DNA of 64,000 nucleotides. It comes from Brachyhypopomus gauderio. Taxonomy: Eukaryota > Chordata > Actinopteri > Gymnotiformes > Hypopomidae. Position 1 is the first letter of the stretch, and each line of letters begins with the position of its first letter. The position numbers were made by a program, and so were the translations under genes. The stretch spans positions 13,858,110 through 13,922,109 of the forward strand of contig NC_135225.1 of assembly GCF_052324685.1 (NCBI RefSeq), written 5' to 3'. Shown here piece after piece: positions 12,601 through 21,746 of this stretch. The notes under the pieces were generated by a model, which did no database searches, had not been told where the DNA came from, and was given only the letters and a program-made list of their open reading frames with translations.

Positions 12601-12810
12601 CTCTGTGACATCTGTTGGACTGCCTAGGTGATCTGCTCTGTCTGACGTGTATGTGTTTATTTGTATTTATGTTTGGGGGGGAGGGGGGAGGGGGGGGTAT
12701 GTGTTAAGTACACCTATGTATGTATCTATGTTGATGAGGCTTTGTACGGATGGTGAAAACAAATTTCCCCTGTGGACAATAAAGACTATCTTATCTTATC
12801 TTATCTTATG
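9400..12810 (+). mobile_element. Near full-length non-LTR retrotransposon (L2/CR1-like LINE)
   Basis: A long frame with endonuclease and reverse transcriptase is followed by a 3' untranslated region. That region ends in gacaataaagactat and a short tandem tail of the pentamer cttat (about 12783-12809), a 3' tail type found in several LINE clades. The 5' limit is a guess. It was not possible to define a target duplication by eye. Confidence 0.8.
9668..12574 (+). CDS. LINE polyprotein: apurinic-type endonuclease plus reverse transcriptase
   Basis: The first ATG of the open frame is at 9668; the frame itself extends to 9650 with a GTG. The product is about 968 residues. Endonuclease motifs appear in order: NVRSLRNK (about residue 95), LTETWL (about 124), MGDFN (about 243) and GDHN (about 294). 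Reverse transcriptase motifs follow: GKAPGPDG (about 514), FIDFSSAFN (about 644), APQGCVLSPFLF (about 700) and the catalytic KYSDDT (about 732, where YADD is more usual). A conserved C-terminal segment resembles other L2/CR1-group elements. It is uninterrupted, so the copy may be young or even active. The exact clade (L2, Rex1/Babar or CR1) is not settled. Confidence 0.9.
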   Translation: MRSKLSKTIWTIIIIIWVIASESCALLPEQSNTSGLTYTREDLLQLRMSMPGGMKPPIPLPTELRRRMRGRRGGVRTRLRRRPYRPPLPSIIMANVRSLRNKVDILHAKCRMERSYREAGILALTETWLNETIPDTEVQLDNFNIFRADRTRDSGKERGGGVCVYVNNRWCNNIKVHGQVCTPNLEMLTLSMRPFHLPREFPNLVISCVYTPPRANVITAAEQIASTASNMQEKYPDAPVFIMGDFNSCRLDSILTSFQQYVNIPTRRRNTLDLCYGNITDTYVSRAHPPLGLGDHNVITLLPLYKQTLKREKPEIHSAKQWSEDAIAELQGCFACTDWDIFKGDLEEKVSVITDYIKFCVDMIIPTKTIRRFPNSKPWITKHIKLRMREKRVAFLRQDWTTLKDINREIKNDITKAKLKYKDKLEHEFSTMNTKQAFEKIKILTGQKNKHKLDAISDPKAFARDLNTFYSRFDIVDHSDTCTNLLQAIPTQEPAEQVPFTAEDVRQQLRRCKPGKAPGPDGISARVLKDCAAELSPIIHSLFSESYSTATVPVLWKTSTIIPIPKKPRPSEFNHYRPVALTSIIMKCLEKLILRTLLPVVSPHLDHHQFAYKVKRGTEDAVACLLHSLLQHLETPGSYTRLLFIDFSSAFNTIQRHLMINKLHQLHISPALIHWIHNFLSDRPQSVRIGTVSSSLTTINTGAPQGCVLSPFLFTLYTNDCVSPTHITTYFKYSDDTVILALLNDNTSISAYQDSISHLTHWCTNNYLQLNISKTKELVITNPRSQTHTIHNPICIDSETIEMVDCFKYLGLTLDNKLSFEQHIMEIHKRSQQRLTAIRKLKALSVAPCHLLLLYKSIVQPILLYCLPCFFNMLTVTNRNKLIRITHIASKIIGLPTPNLPDQNSKSTRNRAHLIAHDPSHPLNCHFILLPSGYRYRALTWKRARFGKSFVPSAIAALNVSTRWGLTN

Positions 12811-12855
12811 TAGGCTGTCGCTCTCCCTGGATGGTTACAATGTTGTGTAATACCA

Positions 12856-13178
12856 CATATGATGATGATGATAGATACTTTATTAATCCCCAATGGGGAA
12901 ATTCAATTGTCCAACAGCACACATAAATACAATACGAACACACAAAATATACAGAACATACCATACCCAATTAAAGTGCTTAGTGAGTGCTTGATTAATT
13001 AGTACACCTATCGTATGTTGTTTAGCAACCTAACTCCCGCAGGAATGAATGATTGCCGGAACCTCTCAGTCTTGCAGCATAGAGAGAGGAGTCTATCACT
13101 GCGACAGCTCTTCTGAGCTACCAGAGTCCCATGCAGAGGGTGACTGCTGTTATTGAGGATGCCATGCATTAAACAGAC
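12856..13178 (-). mobile_element. LINE 3'-end fragment, 5' truncated
   Basis: Read on the minus strand it ends in the C-terminal segment FRQSFIPAGVRLLNNIR, a 3' untranslated region with attaataaagtatctatc, and a short (ATC)n tail. This is the typical 3' end of a common fish LINE. Only the last roughly 55 codons remain (from about 13174 down to 13008). Confidence 0.75.
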
Positions 13179-14030
13179 CCTCCAGAAAGTCGCGATGTTG
13201 CGATTTGCAACTTCAGCCAATTACCGCAACTTTCCCGCAAATTTAACCAATCACTGATGTCGTCTTGATGTGACGTCGACAAACTCCCGCCTTACTTCCG
13301 TATATACGTTCAAGAGGAGCAGACTGAAAGCAGCATGTGCGACGAAAATAACGGCAAAAAGATCGAGAAAAGCAGTATCCCGGTACACTACATAAAAGCG
13401 GGGATAAACTGTCCAGATCCGACCCGCGAATTGATTATCTATGGCCCCCTGGATGATATTTAATTACTATTAGAACCGGCCCGCAGGCCACAGCCGCCCG
13501 ATGGTGTTTTGCACGCACAAACACTACATTCCCCACAATGCAACGGAACCCCTCAAACTCACTGCACCTCACGCAAGCGACGAGGGTCTGAGATAAAGTT
13601 TATAAGTTTAAACTTTAAACTGAGATAAAGTTTAAAGTCAGAGATAAAGTTTATTTATCTCTGATCCATATCTATGAGTTACTAGTTCGCTCTGGCGCCA
13701 ACCACTGGCGATCGATCTCGATATAATACTTAATTTGTGTCCATTTTACAGGCCGCCCGGTAACAATTAATGTTCGCCACCCCCTCCAGGTTCAAATCTC
13801 ACTTCAAGCGATCTTGAAAAGTTGGCAACCCTGAATAAATAGGTAAATAGATAATTAAAATGGACTACTAAATAGAGGAAACCATACAACATTTACTCGC
13901 TATTGTAATGTAATAACAAAAAAGCAAAAACACACCGCAACTTCCATCGCAATTTTTTTGAAAAACACCCGCAACATCAAACATTTTAGCCCGCAACAAT
14001 CACAAAAAAGGCCCGCAAAATCCTGGTGGG
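13178..14030. mobile_element. Composite transposon relic with cgcaa-rich ends
   Basis: The ends ccctccagaaagtcgcg at 13178 and, reversed, cccaccaggattttgcg at about 14030 look like degenerate inverted repeats with gcaac-rich subterminal sequence. The interior contains other debris, including a stretch near 13640-13740 (gatccatatctatg, ccactggcgatcgatc). That stretch matches, in reverse, part of the solo LTR at 31464-31808. No intact gene. Confidence 0.4.
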
Positions 14031-14195
14031 ACTGATTAATGTAATCCTGTAACTACATTAATCAAAATAAAATGTTTTAAGAGTTTCTGGGATCATTGTA
14101 TTGTTTCTGGTAATATGTTGTGTTGGTCTTAAATTTCACCGAGAATGGTCTTAAAAAAGTCTTAAATTTAACTCACTGAAACCTGCAAGAACCCT

Positions 14196-14594
14196 GTGGC
14201 AGAGTCCAATAACAAGAGCTTTTGCAGTGCACCAGGGTGCTCGATTTCGAAGCAAAAACAGCCGTATCTCAGTTTCCATGGTTTTCCGGCTGATGACGAG
14301 CAAAAAAGAAAATGGGTTTGTGCAAATAGGAGAGAAGAAGGGGAAAACTTTGTGATACGGGGCATCTTTGTGTGTAGCCAGCATTTCACTGCTGCAGACT
14401 ACATAGTAGGAAGCTCGGGGCTAAAAGTTGGTGCTGTTCTCTGTTACTGTCCCCGGTACTGTTACTGTTCCCAGCCGGTTTCAGTGGAACAGTTGCTGTC
14501 CGCATTTGAAAGATCAAGCTCTCAGCTGGGAGTACATGTTTGTCCACCAGAGTCGGAGGTTGTGGAAGATTTGAGCATTTGCCCTAGCATCTAG
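14196..14594 (+). pseudogene. THAP-domain gene fragment
   Basis: The frame encodes FCSAPGCSISKQKQP, then HGFPADDEQKRKWV and GIFVCSQHF. This is the C2CH pattern of the THAP zinc finger (Cys-x4-Cys, about 40 residues, Cys-x2-His) known from P-element transposases and THAP proteins. There is no ATG at the start (the first codon of the frame is GTG), and the frame runs into a tandem repeat after 14585. The part encoding SVEQLLSAFERSSSQLGVH is repeated in inverted orientation at about 14738-14836. It is most likely a relic of a THAP-bearing mobile gene. Confidence 0.7.
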
Positions 14595-14836
14595 CTGTGA
14601 TCCGCTAGCATCTAGCTGTGATCCGCTAGCATCTAGCCCCGGTCCGCTAGCGTCTAGCTGTGATCCGCTAGCGTCTAGCTGTTATCCGCTAGCGTCTAGC
14701 CCCGGTCCGCTAGCGTCTAGCTAGAAAAGAGCAAGCTCTCGGCTGGGAGTACACATTCGTGGTGGACGTACGTGTACTCCCAGCAGAGAGCTTGTTCTTT
14801 CAAATGTGGACAGCAACTGTTGCAGTGAAACTAGCT
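14486..14836. repeat. Inverted duplication flanking a 21-bp minisatellite
   Basis: The arm at about 14486-14560 matches, as a reverse complement, 14738-14836 (shared text: caacagttgctgtcc, ctgggagtacac). Between them, 14587-14722 is a tandem array of about 6.5 units of 21 bp built on agcgtctagctgtgatccgct, alternating with an agcgtctagccccggtccgct variant. Confidence 0.85.
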
Positions 14837-14849
14837 CTGATCCGCTAAT

Positions 14850-15960
14850 ATGGATAAAATGCACGTGGACAAGCCCATGATTACGTGGGTATTGGACTAC
14901 CTGTCTGAAAGATCCCAGCATGTGAGGTTAGGAACCTACCAGTCCGATAGCCTGGTATGTAGCACGGGAGCACCGCAAGGAACTGTGCTCTCCCCCTTTC
15001 TATTTACACTATACACCACAGACTTCCAGTACAGGTCAGACCTCTGCCACCTACAGAAGTACTCGGACGACACTGCAGTAGTCGGGTGCATCATGGACGG
15101 ACAGGACGGAGAGTACAGGGATGTTGTTAACAGCTTTGTAGAGTGGACTGCAAAGAACCATCTACTCCTCAATGTAGATAAGACCAAGGAGATGGTGGTG
15201 GATTTCAGCAAAAGGGGGTCACAAATCGGTCCCATCAACATCATGGGTCAGAATGTCGAGTGGGTGGATACCTACAAATACCTGGGTGTCCTGCTCGACA
15301 ATAAACTGGACTGGAAGGCTAACACAGAGGCCGTGTATAAGAAAGGGATGAGCAGGCTATACTTTCTCAGAACGCTCAGATCATTCAATGTGTGTAACAA
15401 GATGCTGGAAATCTTTTATCAGTCTGTTGTTGCGAGTGCACTTTTCTATGCGGCAGTTTGTTGGGGAGGCAGCATCAGGAAAGCGGAGGAGAAAAGACTA
15501 AACAGGCTGATCAAGAAGGCGGGTTCTGTTCTTGGCTACCAATTGGATGGTATCGAGGTGGTGGTTAACAACCGATCACAGAGCAAGCTCACAGATATAC
15601 TGGACAATAATACACTCCCCCTCCATGGGCTGCTGGTCGGACAGCAGAACACCTTCAGCAACAGACTCCGACAGCTCAGGTGTAGAAAGGAGAGGTACAG
15701 GAGATCGTTTGTACCAACAGCGATCACACTGCATAACACACACAGTGCCAGGACACCAACAGACACCAATAACTCTCTGAATAACTGAGCACAAGCTGGA
15801 AACTTTAAACTTGGACACTTTACACTTTTGACACTTTTGAAGGACTGAGCATGGGCTGGACACTTTAAACACTTAAACTTGGAAATTTTGTAATTTATGA
15901 TACGGTTATTATTTTATTACTTTACTTTATTTTATTTATGGATAAATAAATATGGATAGT
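14850..15960 (+). mobile_element. 5'-truncated LINE (L2-like), reverse transcriptase C-terminal half
   Basis: The open frame to 15788 has about 310 codons. It contains GAPQGTVLSPFLFTLYTTDF, KYSDDTAVVG (the catalytic motif), NHLLLNVDKTKEMVVDF, YKYLGVLLDNKLDW and a C-terminal RYRRSFVPTAI, all typical of an L2-type reverse transcriptase and its C-terminal tail. The endonuclease and the first reverse transcriptase motifs are missing. The 3' region contains ataaataaatatgg. It is a different subfamily from the 9.4-12.8 kb LINE. Confidence 0.85.
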
Positions 15961-16248
15961 ATCTAGCTCATCCAACTCTGACCATCACTTTGCTGTCGAC
16001 TATATTGGACACTGAATAAACAACAACACTTAATAACTTGGTATGTGTCATGAATTTGACTGATACTGATGTAAACCAATCAATAGCTGACGTTACTCGG
16101 CTTGCTAACCTAGCTAGATATAGTTAACTAAAGCTGTCAGTATCATTTGTAATATTATAATATATATCATAATAATATAGACTGTTTTACCACTCCGTAG
16201 GATGACTAATGGAACCAGCATTATGTTAAATAATAGTTAGTTAGTTAC

Positions 16249-16455
16249 CTAGCTAGTGCTAGCTGGTGTCACCTTACCCTGGTATGAGTGAATTAATTCT
16301 TCTACAAATAATTTGTAGCCTCTATTCAACTTGGAACCCTTCGTTGATGAATGTTCTCCAACGATCCTGAAAACGTCTTCAAAATTCAGTCTCGGCAGCG
16401 ACGACAGGGATGAAGTAAATACACGCTCCATGCTGAGGTGAATTGAAAACAACAT
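16249..16455 (-). pseudogene. Possible first coding exon of a repeat-associated fish gene family
   Basis: The minus-strand frame starts at an ATG and contains MERVFTSSLSSLPRL, FEDVFRIV and GSKLNRGYKLFVEELIH. It reaches a splice-donor-like CAGGGTAAGG near complement 16275-16284. The layout recalls the N-terminus of multi-copy fish proteins that carry SWIM or YqaJ-type domains. I hold this from memory only and no downstream domain is present here. It may be a gene fragment captured within transposon debris. Confidence 0.3.
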
Positions 16456-16601
16456 CTTCTGCCAGTACAGGAAATTGTTTTACCCGGCGTCGACGTATTT
16501 CCGCTTTGTTGTGAAAAGGGCCTATACCTGTCAAGTGTCTCGTTTTGGCCGGGACAGTCCCGTATTTTACCGCTCTGTCCCGGCGTCATCCCGTATTTTC
16601 A

Positions 16602-16780
16602 GTTTCAATTTTTATTGTTTTTTAAAGCATTCATGTGCCACTCCAAACAGAATTCTGTCACTAGCCTCGTGAGAACTGCTACCCACCCAGACTACTGCAG
16701 GTGGCAGTTCTCGCGAGGCTAGTGACAGAATTCTGTTTGGAGCGGCACATGAACGCTTTAAAAAAATAAAAATTTTAAAC
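16602..16780. repeat. Large palindrome (foldback) with arms of about 75 bp
   Basis: The left arm (about 16602-16679) includes gtgccactccaaacagaattc and ctagcctcgtgagaactgc. The right arm (about 16704-16780) is its reverse complement with a few changes. The loop is only about 25 bases. It could form a long hairpin or be a small inverted insertion inside the hAT-like relic. Confidence 0.85.
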
Positions 16781-16831
16781 TTGCGGGTTTAGTGTCGACA
16801 GTGGGAGCAAACCTGGAACAACAAATCAGAG

Positions 16832-17050
16832 ATGGATTTAACGAGAGAAGGCAGTCCTGCCAAAAAAGCTAAGCGTACGTGTAAGTACCTTGACGAATGG
16901 GACAGGGAATTTACTTTCCTAAAGAAGAGAATGAAGGGGCATAGGTACTCATTCTGTAAGATATGTAGCTGTGATTTTAGTGTCTCATGGGGGAAGGAAC
17001 GATGTCCGTCAGCATGAACAATCTGCCAAGCACAAACGCTGGCTAAAGGG
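16832..17050 (+). pseudogene. hAT transposase N-terminal BED-type zinc finger, frameshifted
   Basis: The frame starts MDLTREGSPAKKAKRTCKYL and runs to CKICSCDFSVS. A one-base shift is then needed to continue into GGRNDVRQHEQSAKHKRW, which completes the Cys-x2-Cys ... His-x4-His pattern of BED-type fingers. It is cut immediately downstream by a solo LTR. Confidence 0.65.
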
Positions 17051-17626
17051 TGTTGTGGTTTTCATCTTAATCCCTTCATAGTTTGTTTACATTACAGTAT
17101 TGAATCAACAGCTTATCATAATTTATATATTTTGACTAGTCATAAAGTATTAATCAAATCTCTAATATTAATTACTATATGTTTTGCTTACATTATATTA
17201 AGGATTAAGTTGCTTGTTAGTAAGAATGACTGTGTACGTGCTTGTGTGCCACTTCCAATACTCCATGCGTTTGCAGTAGGCTAAAAATGGGATGTGTGTA
17301 AGAGAAGGCTCACTGTGACCTTATGTGGTAAGGCCAGGTAGTAAGACCTCGCTTCCAGAATAGAGACAGCTGTAGGTTGAACAATGGAATGTGCAGTTCC
17401 TATGTTTAGGAAGGAAAGCATATATAATGGTGAAGAGAGCAGACAGCTTCAGAGCTGCACATGGGGTGACATGATTAGGTAATGTGAGCTCTCCAGAGAT
17501 CTCTGTATTTAATTAATTAATAGGCCTATGTGTATTTTTTAATAAAAGGCTAAAGACAAGACTGGTAATGTTTTCTTTTGCAATCAACGAACACGCTGCG
17601 CTAAGGTAAGAAGGTTAAGCGCAACA
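17051..17626 (+). mobile_element. Solo LTR (retrovirus-like, 4-bp duplication)
   Basis: It starts tgttgtggttttcat and ends gttaagcgcaaca. It is flanked by aggg at 17047-17050 and 17627-17630. It contains a TATA-like catatataatgg and an aataaaagg polyadenylation-like signal, which sets the plus orientation. The 576-bp length and 4-bp duplication fit an endogenous-retrovirus-type LTR. No internal genes remain. Confidence 0.8.
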
Positions 17627-17920
17627 AGGGACAGAAATATGCCCAGGAGATGTCCCCATTTGTAGCTAGAAATACCACTAGAAAATTTTTATTTTTTATT
17701 CATTTGTAGTTCAAAACATATTTGGGGTGTTTTTTCTTCACTTTTTGCCACTGCAAAGATGGTTTCGTTTCTCCTACAGCCTCGATTGCAGCTATATGCA
17801 AATAACTGATTATGTAAATTAGGCGATGATATCATGTCCCGTATTTTTAAATACAAAACTTGACAGGTATGATTTCAACCCTGGACGGAAGACTATGGTT
17901 TGGTGTATGTTAAATATCGT

Positions 17921-18073
17921 GCTGTGTGTGCACTGTGCTATGACAACGTTGCGTGCCGAACTTCCAGCATTAAAAAGCATTTCGAGACAAAACACGACAA
18001 GACGTATAAAGACCCCGCCGAAAGAGCCGAAGTGGTATGGCAAACAGTCCAGCTCTCTAAAAAAGTAGGGTGA
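17921..18073 (+). pseudogene. hAT-family transposase N-terminal zinc-finger fragment
   Basis: A 50-codon frame contains VCALCYDN, SSIKKHFETKH and DKTYKDPAERAEVVWQ. This is a C2H2 BED-like finger followed by the conserved linker of hAT transposases of the GTF2IRD2/ZBED-related type. There is no start codon and no catalytic domain. Confidence 0.65.
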
Positions 18074-18468
18074 CAACGTCCGTATTTCACGTCCTGTCCC
18101 GGGTTTTTTTTTTTTAGTTAGGAAATGTCCTGGTTTTTAAATTACCTTCATTGGACCATAAAAACTTAAATTTACAGGCACTATGCCCGCATGGTACGTA
18201 ATCCTGAGCCGCGTTAAGGCTGGATTATTTATTATGGATTATACTTTCGTGAGTGACCGTAGCGCACACCTCGCGCGTACCTGCGCAAAAGGCGGAGGGG
18301 TTTATACTTGCCACGTCACATTCTTTGCAGTGTTGTCCGAAACGATATGTGGTAGTATAAAGAAACACCCCTCAAAAACAGGGGAAGAACATTTACCTGA
18401 CGAAAATTAATGTTGCATTGTGTTCCAGGTTTGAAAAGTGCTGGAATTTAGTCTAAAGTGAGGGCAGC
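18074..18468. other. Transposon debris without a gene
   Basis: A poly-T tract and tccgtatttcacgtcctgtcc look like another transposon end. The small open frame at 18183-18410 has no recognisable domain. Confidence 0.35.
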
Positions 18469-18587
18469 CCTGTTCTTAACAGAATGTAGACAGCGTGACT
18501 GTCAGTATGCCCCCCACCCCCACAATGAGTTTTGGGGGGGGGGGGCATATTGACAGTCACGCTGTCTACATTCTGATTAAGAACAGG
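18469..18587. repeat. Foldback hairpin, about 55-bp arms
   Basis: The left arm begins cctgttcttaacagaatg and runs to a C-rich stretch (ccccccaccccc). The right arm is its reverse complement with a G-rich stretch and ends cattctgattaagaacagg. The loop is about ten bases. The G/C-rich base of the loop and the near-perfect arms suggest a miniature foldback element. Confidence 0.85.
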
Positions 18588-18591
18588 TAAA

Positions 18592-19063
18592 TGTTCACTC
18601 ATTAACTAGAAATGTTGAAGTTGGCACTCCCATGTCTCAAAGGTTGCCGACCCCTGGTCTACAGGAAGTGTTGGACCTCCGCGACAGGCCAGGAGAGATG
18701 TTTTAGACTGATAAAGGTGAATTACAACATCTCTTTGTACCGACATTCTAATAAGTTGAGATAACGGAAAATGTAAAGTCATGTCTGCATATACAAGAAC
18801 ACCATGTAGGGGATAGAAGAAGATCTGAGGGTTTGAGGGGTGGAGGAATAGCATATAAGACCTCCATGTTACCAACATCTGTTGGATCTCTCTGATGCAC
18901 AGGTTTTGTATGTGTGTGTGTGAGATCTGAGATATATCTGTTTTATTAAAAGCTTTTTCTAGCATTGCAATAATTGGTCTGTTGTTCCTGTTTTCTCCTT
19001 CTGCATCAAACGAACGCGCTGGGCTGAAGCGATTGAAAGGAGTGCGAAACCCTAACAGACTTC
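18592..19063 (+). mobile_element. Possible LTR fragment truncating duplicate C
   Basis: The end of this stretch (tcaaacgaacgcgctgggc ... gaaaccctaaca) resembles in layout the end of the solo LTR at 17051-17626 (tcaacgaacacgctgcgct ... gcgcaaca). It also has a catataag TATA-like site and an attaaaag signal in the same order. The 5' end was not defined. It borders the breakpoint where PLAAT intron 1 of duplicate C begins. Confidence 0.35.
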
Positions 19064-19588
19064 AATAAGATATTCTAAGTATTATATGGCATTATAAGTA
19101 TTAAGTAATGCTAGTTATTTGGCACCAAACCACTATTTAAAAATGACTAAAGCTGCTAAAAAGGTATTCCACATGTAATGTTATATTATATTCGTGGTAT
19201 ATCAAAGTTTGAAGTGCAACACTTACTACGCTAGTGGAGAGAAGTCTAACTTGAAATCCCAAAAGTTGGAAAGTTTGAACTAAATTAACAACGACCTCTT
19301 TATAGTAGCACAAAAATAAGAAATTAACTCCTATGCAAGTCTATTTAAGCCAAATGAATTACAAAGGTTATAGCGACAAAAGTAATAGCTCTTCACATCT
19401 GTAGTAGGCCTGAATGAATCATAACAATCCTACTAACATATTTAATTAGCAAAAGTTACCAAAGAGATATTAAAACATATAGACATGAAAAAGTCTATTT
19501 AAATATCTCTGACTTTCAGATTACCCATTTTAGGTAATTCTTTGCTAAAACAATTAACTCAAACATCTTTTTTGTTACATTAACTTAC

Positions 19589-19597
19589 CAGTGACAT
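19589..19597 (-). pseudogene. Orphan PLAAT exon 1 (copy 3)
   Basis: ATG TCA CTG followed by a GT donor, identical in layout to PLAAT copies 1 and 2, with the upstream 5' region and TATA box intact. The intron stops at 19064 in unrelated LTR-like sequence and no downstream PLAAT exon lies to its left before copy 1. It could still drive a non-coding or chimeric transcript. Confidence 0.7.
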
Positions 19598-20437
19598 GGA
19601 TGAAGATTCAAATCACCTGCAACAACTTACTCTGATGTGGTAAACTGAAAGTGAACACGACAAAGTGAGAGTGATTCGCACGTATGTAGACTGTATAAAT
19701 AGAAAGGTTGTCTTAAGGCCAGTTTTATACATACCATAAAACAATCAAGAACTTGTAAAGAATTACGAATAGTATGAAGGCTACAGAAGTCTTGATTGGC
19801 TAAGCGGTTCTAAGCCGCTCCCATCACTTTGCTCACTAGGAACACACTTGAGTGTAGAACAGGCTTCAGTTTCGGTATTCTCCTGTTAACCAAACCACAA
19901 TTGGCTGAAGCCTCAGGTTTCGCTTGTGAACAAGGTACAGCTGCATTAAGGCTTTTAAACTTTGCAAGCTAGTTGGCAACAGATGTTGTTAAACTTTTGA
20001 GCTGGTCTTTAATAGGCACTAGAAACATTTCTGAAGATATGTTTATTTCATTCATTCTGAGGCCCCACAGAAAGTGACAAAATGTAACAGGCCATTTGCG
20101 TTGTACAGAGGAAGGAAGAAGTAAGGCCGTGTGTTTAGGGGGCACTGGCTGGCAGCACCGCAATCCTCATCATGTCAATCGGCTCATCCTGGACACGGTG
20201 AAGGACACTGCACAGGCCCACAGGGTTTAAAAACAAAACACTGCACACTTCCAATAAAACACTATGCTAGTGAGTGAGGACACAACATCATGCAAGTCGA
20301 GCATGTCGATTCTCACCAACTCTCTGTACACACACAAAGTTCACACAGAGCCGCCCATCTGGCTGAAGGGCCACGCGGCCAGCAGGGAAGGCTTTGCGGG
20401 TCGATGACGGTTTATGTAAGTATTTCAATGTGAAAGG

Positions 20438-20551
20438 TCAGAAGTTCATGAGGAGGTCACGGTCCTGCACACTGGTGAAGACGAGCTTCCCGAACACAAA
20501 GGAATGAAGGCCCGCACGCAGCTTCTCCGCCATCGCCATGACGATGCTCAG
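20438..20551 (-). pseudogene. C9orf72 last-exon fragment
   Basis: Encodes the C-terminus SIVMAMAEKLRAGLHSFVFG followed by KLVFTSVQDRDLLMNF and a stop. It differs from the intact gene at a few residues (for example LVF for PFF and QDRD for QERD). The first half of the exon, its acceptor and the intron before it are gone: homology stops at 20551 and resumes at 20561, skipping about 470 bp of the intact copy (33520-33991). Confidence 0.85.
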
Positions 20552-20986
20552 CAATTTGTAGCAAATTGTAGTAATTTGCATGACATAGGCCAGTGTGTTT
20601 AAATGGTAATGCCAGTCATATCTGGGTGTGGGTGACCATGGTGTTAAAGATGAGTGTTTACTCAATGTTTATGAGCATGGACAGTATATTTGTAATAATT
20701 TGTCTTGTCTTTGCACATGAAATAGTGTAGCACTATTATGTGGACTATAGTGTAGCATTCTGGTGAAAAATGTAATGTAGCATTTGCAGGATTTCACACC
20801 AGAGTTAACTAAAAGTTATATAATAAACTAATTACATACTTTTACATAATACACTAATATTACATTACATAATATAATAACAGTCAATGTAGTACTGCGT
20901 TGTCATACCCTGGTCTGAGAGGGCCACAGTCCCTGTCAGTCTTGTTCAGTGAATTAAATATACCTGATGTAAAGTGAAAACCTATA

Positions 20987-21328
20987 TGTAACATGTGGTG
21001 GAGGAGGCAGGCACCACAACATTCACGGTGAACATAAAGACGTTTATTGACACACAGACGTTTAAGCTCCGGGCGGAGCGCATGCAGAACAGGACCACAC
21101 TCACGCTGACACGTAGCTTTAGACAAAGACGAGCACAAGACACTGCGCGAACGCACATTAAATAGGTGAATAACACAGACCCGCATGATCTCGAGACAAG
21201 GCACAGGTGCGACCACGAACACGCTCACAAACAACCCACACCCATGGAAGTACATACATGGACATAACGACACGCAGACAATGTAGCGGCACACCTACAG
21301 GGAAGGGTCCGGAGCCGTCACCGTAACA
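20987..21328 (-). mobile_element. Solo LTR (Gypsy-type), minus orientation
   Basis: TG...CA ends (tgtaacatgtgg ... gtcaccgtaaca) are flanked by ctata at 20982-20986 and 21329-21333. On the minus strand it reads tgttacggtgacggctcc at its start and has gtcaataaacgtc as a polyadenylation-like signal. Part of it (gcgttcgcgcagtgtc and gtgctcgtc) matches the LTR at 22726, so both belong to one family. Confidence 0.85.
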
Positions 21329-21746
21329 CTATAATGTTTTTGTAATGCATTACTAACATCTATTAAACATTACTAAACCTTTCAAATGCTTTTTATTGAA
21401 TGCACTGGATGTAATTATTAAGGTACAACGTTCTTTATTGCTACAATCTACAGTCAAATTCTGTTAATTTCTAAATGCACGATGACTTGTTAAAAGTGTC
21501 ACACATTTGCATGACATCACAAATTAAGCAGAAGTAATAAAAAAACTGGTAGGTGAGTTCATGACTGCAGCGTGGAGAATGGCATGTGCAAGTCCTTGCA
21601 AGACACAAAGACAAATGTATAACATACATCAGAATGTAACATATTGGTGCGACCTTAAAGGAATATATTACATTGTACTGATTTACATACACGAACACTA
21701 AAGCTCTAAAAAGGTGCAAGCACCAAAGAGCCAAAACTGGAACCGC

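Larger units (their letters stand above)
16526..17868 (+). mobile_element. hAT-like transposon relic with solo LTR and foldback inside
   Basis: The ends atacctgtcaag (left, 16526) and cttgacaggtat (right, to about 17871) are inverted, with more matching text inside (gtcccgtattt near both ends). The right-hand interior (catttgtagttc, ttggggtgttttttc, gcaaat...taggcgatgatatcat) resembles the 3' part of the hAT element at 31833-32889, so the two are probably related. It holds a BED-type finger fragment, a foldback and a solo LTR. Confidence 0.6.
19064..20930 (-). repeat. Segmental duplicate C (PLAAT 5' end and C9orf72 3' end)
   Basis: Collinear with duplicate B: 19064-19937 matches 30110-31463 plus 31813-31832 (B has insertions), 19938-20550 matches 32907-33519, and 20560-20930 matches 33992-34372. 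Identity by eye is very high in the last two parts, with only occasional differences, so the copy is recent. It holds PLAAT coding exon 1 (complement 19589-19597) with its TATA box. There are no exons 2-4. Confidence 0.85.

Noticed and set aside
14587..14722. A CRISPR-like array
   Set aside because: Units are contiguous 21-bp tandem repeats without spacers, in a vertebrate genome. It is a minisatellite.
18606..18965. A 119-codon minus-strand frame
   Set aside because: No recognisable domain; overlaps LTR-like sequence with a plausible plus orientation.
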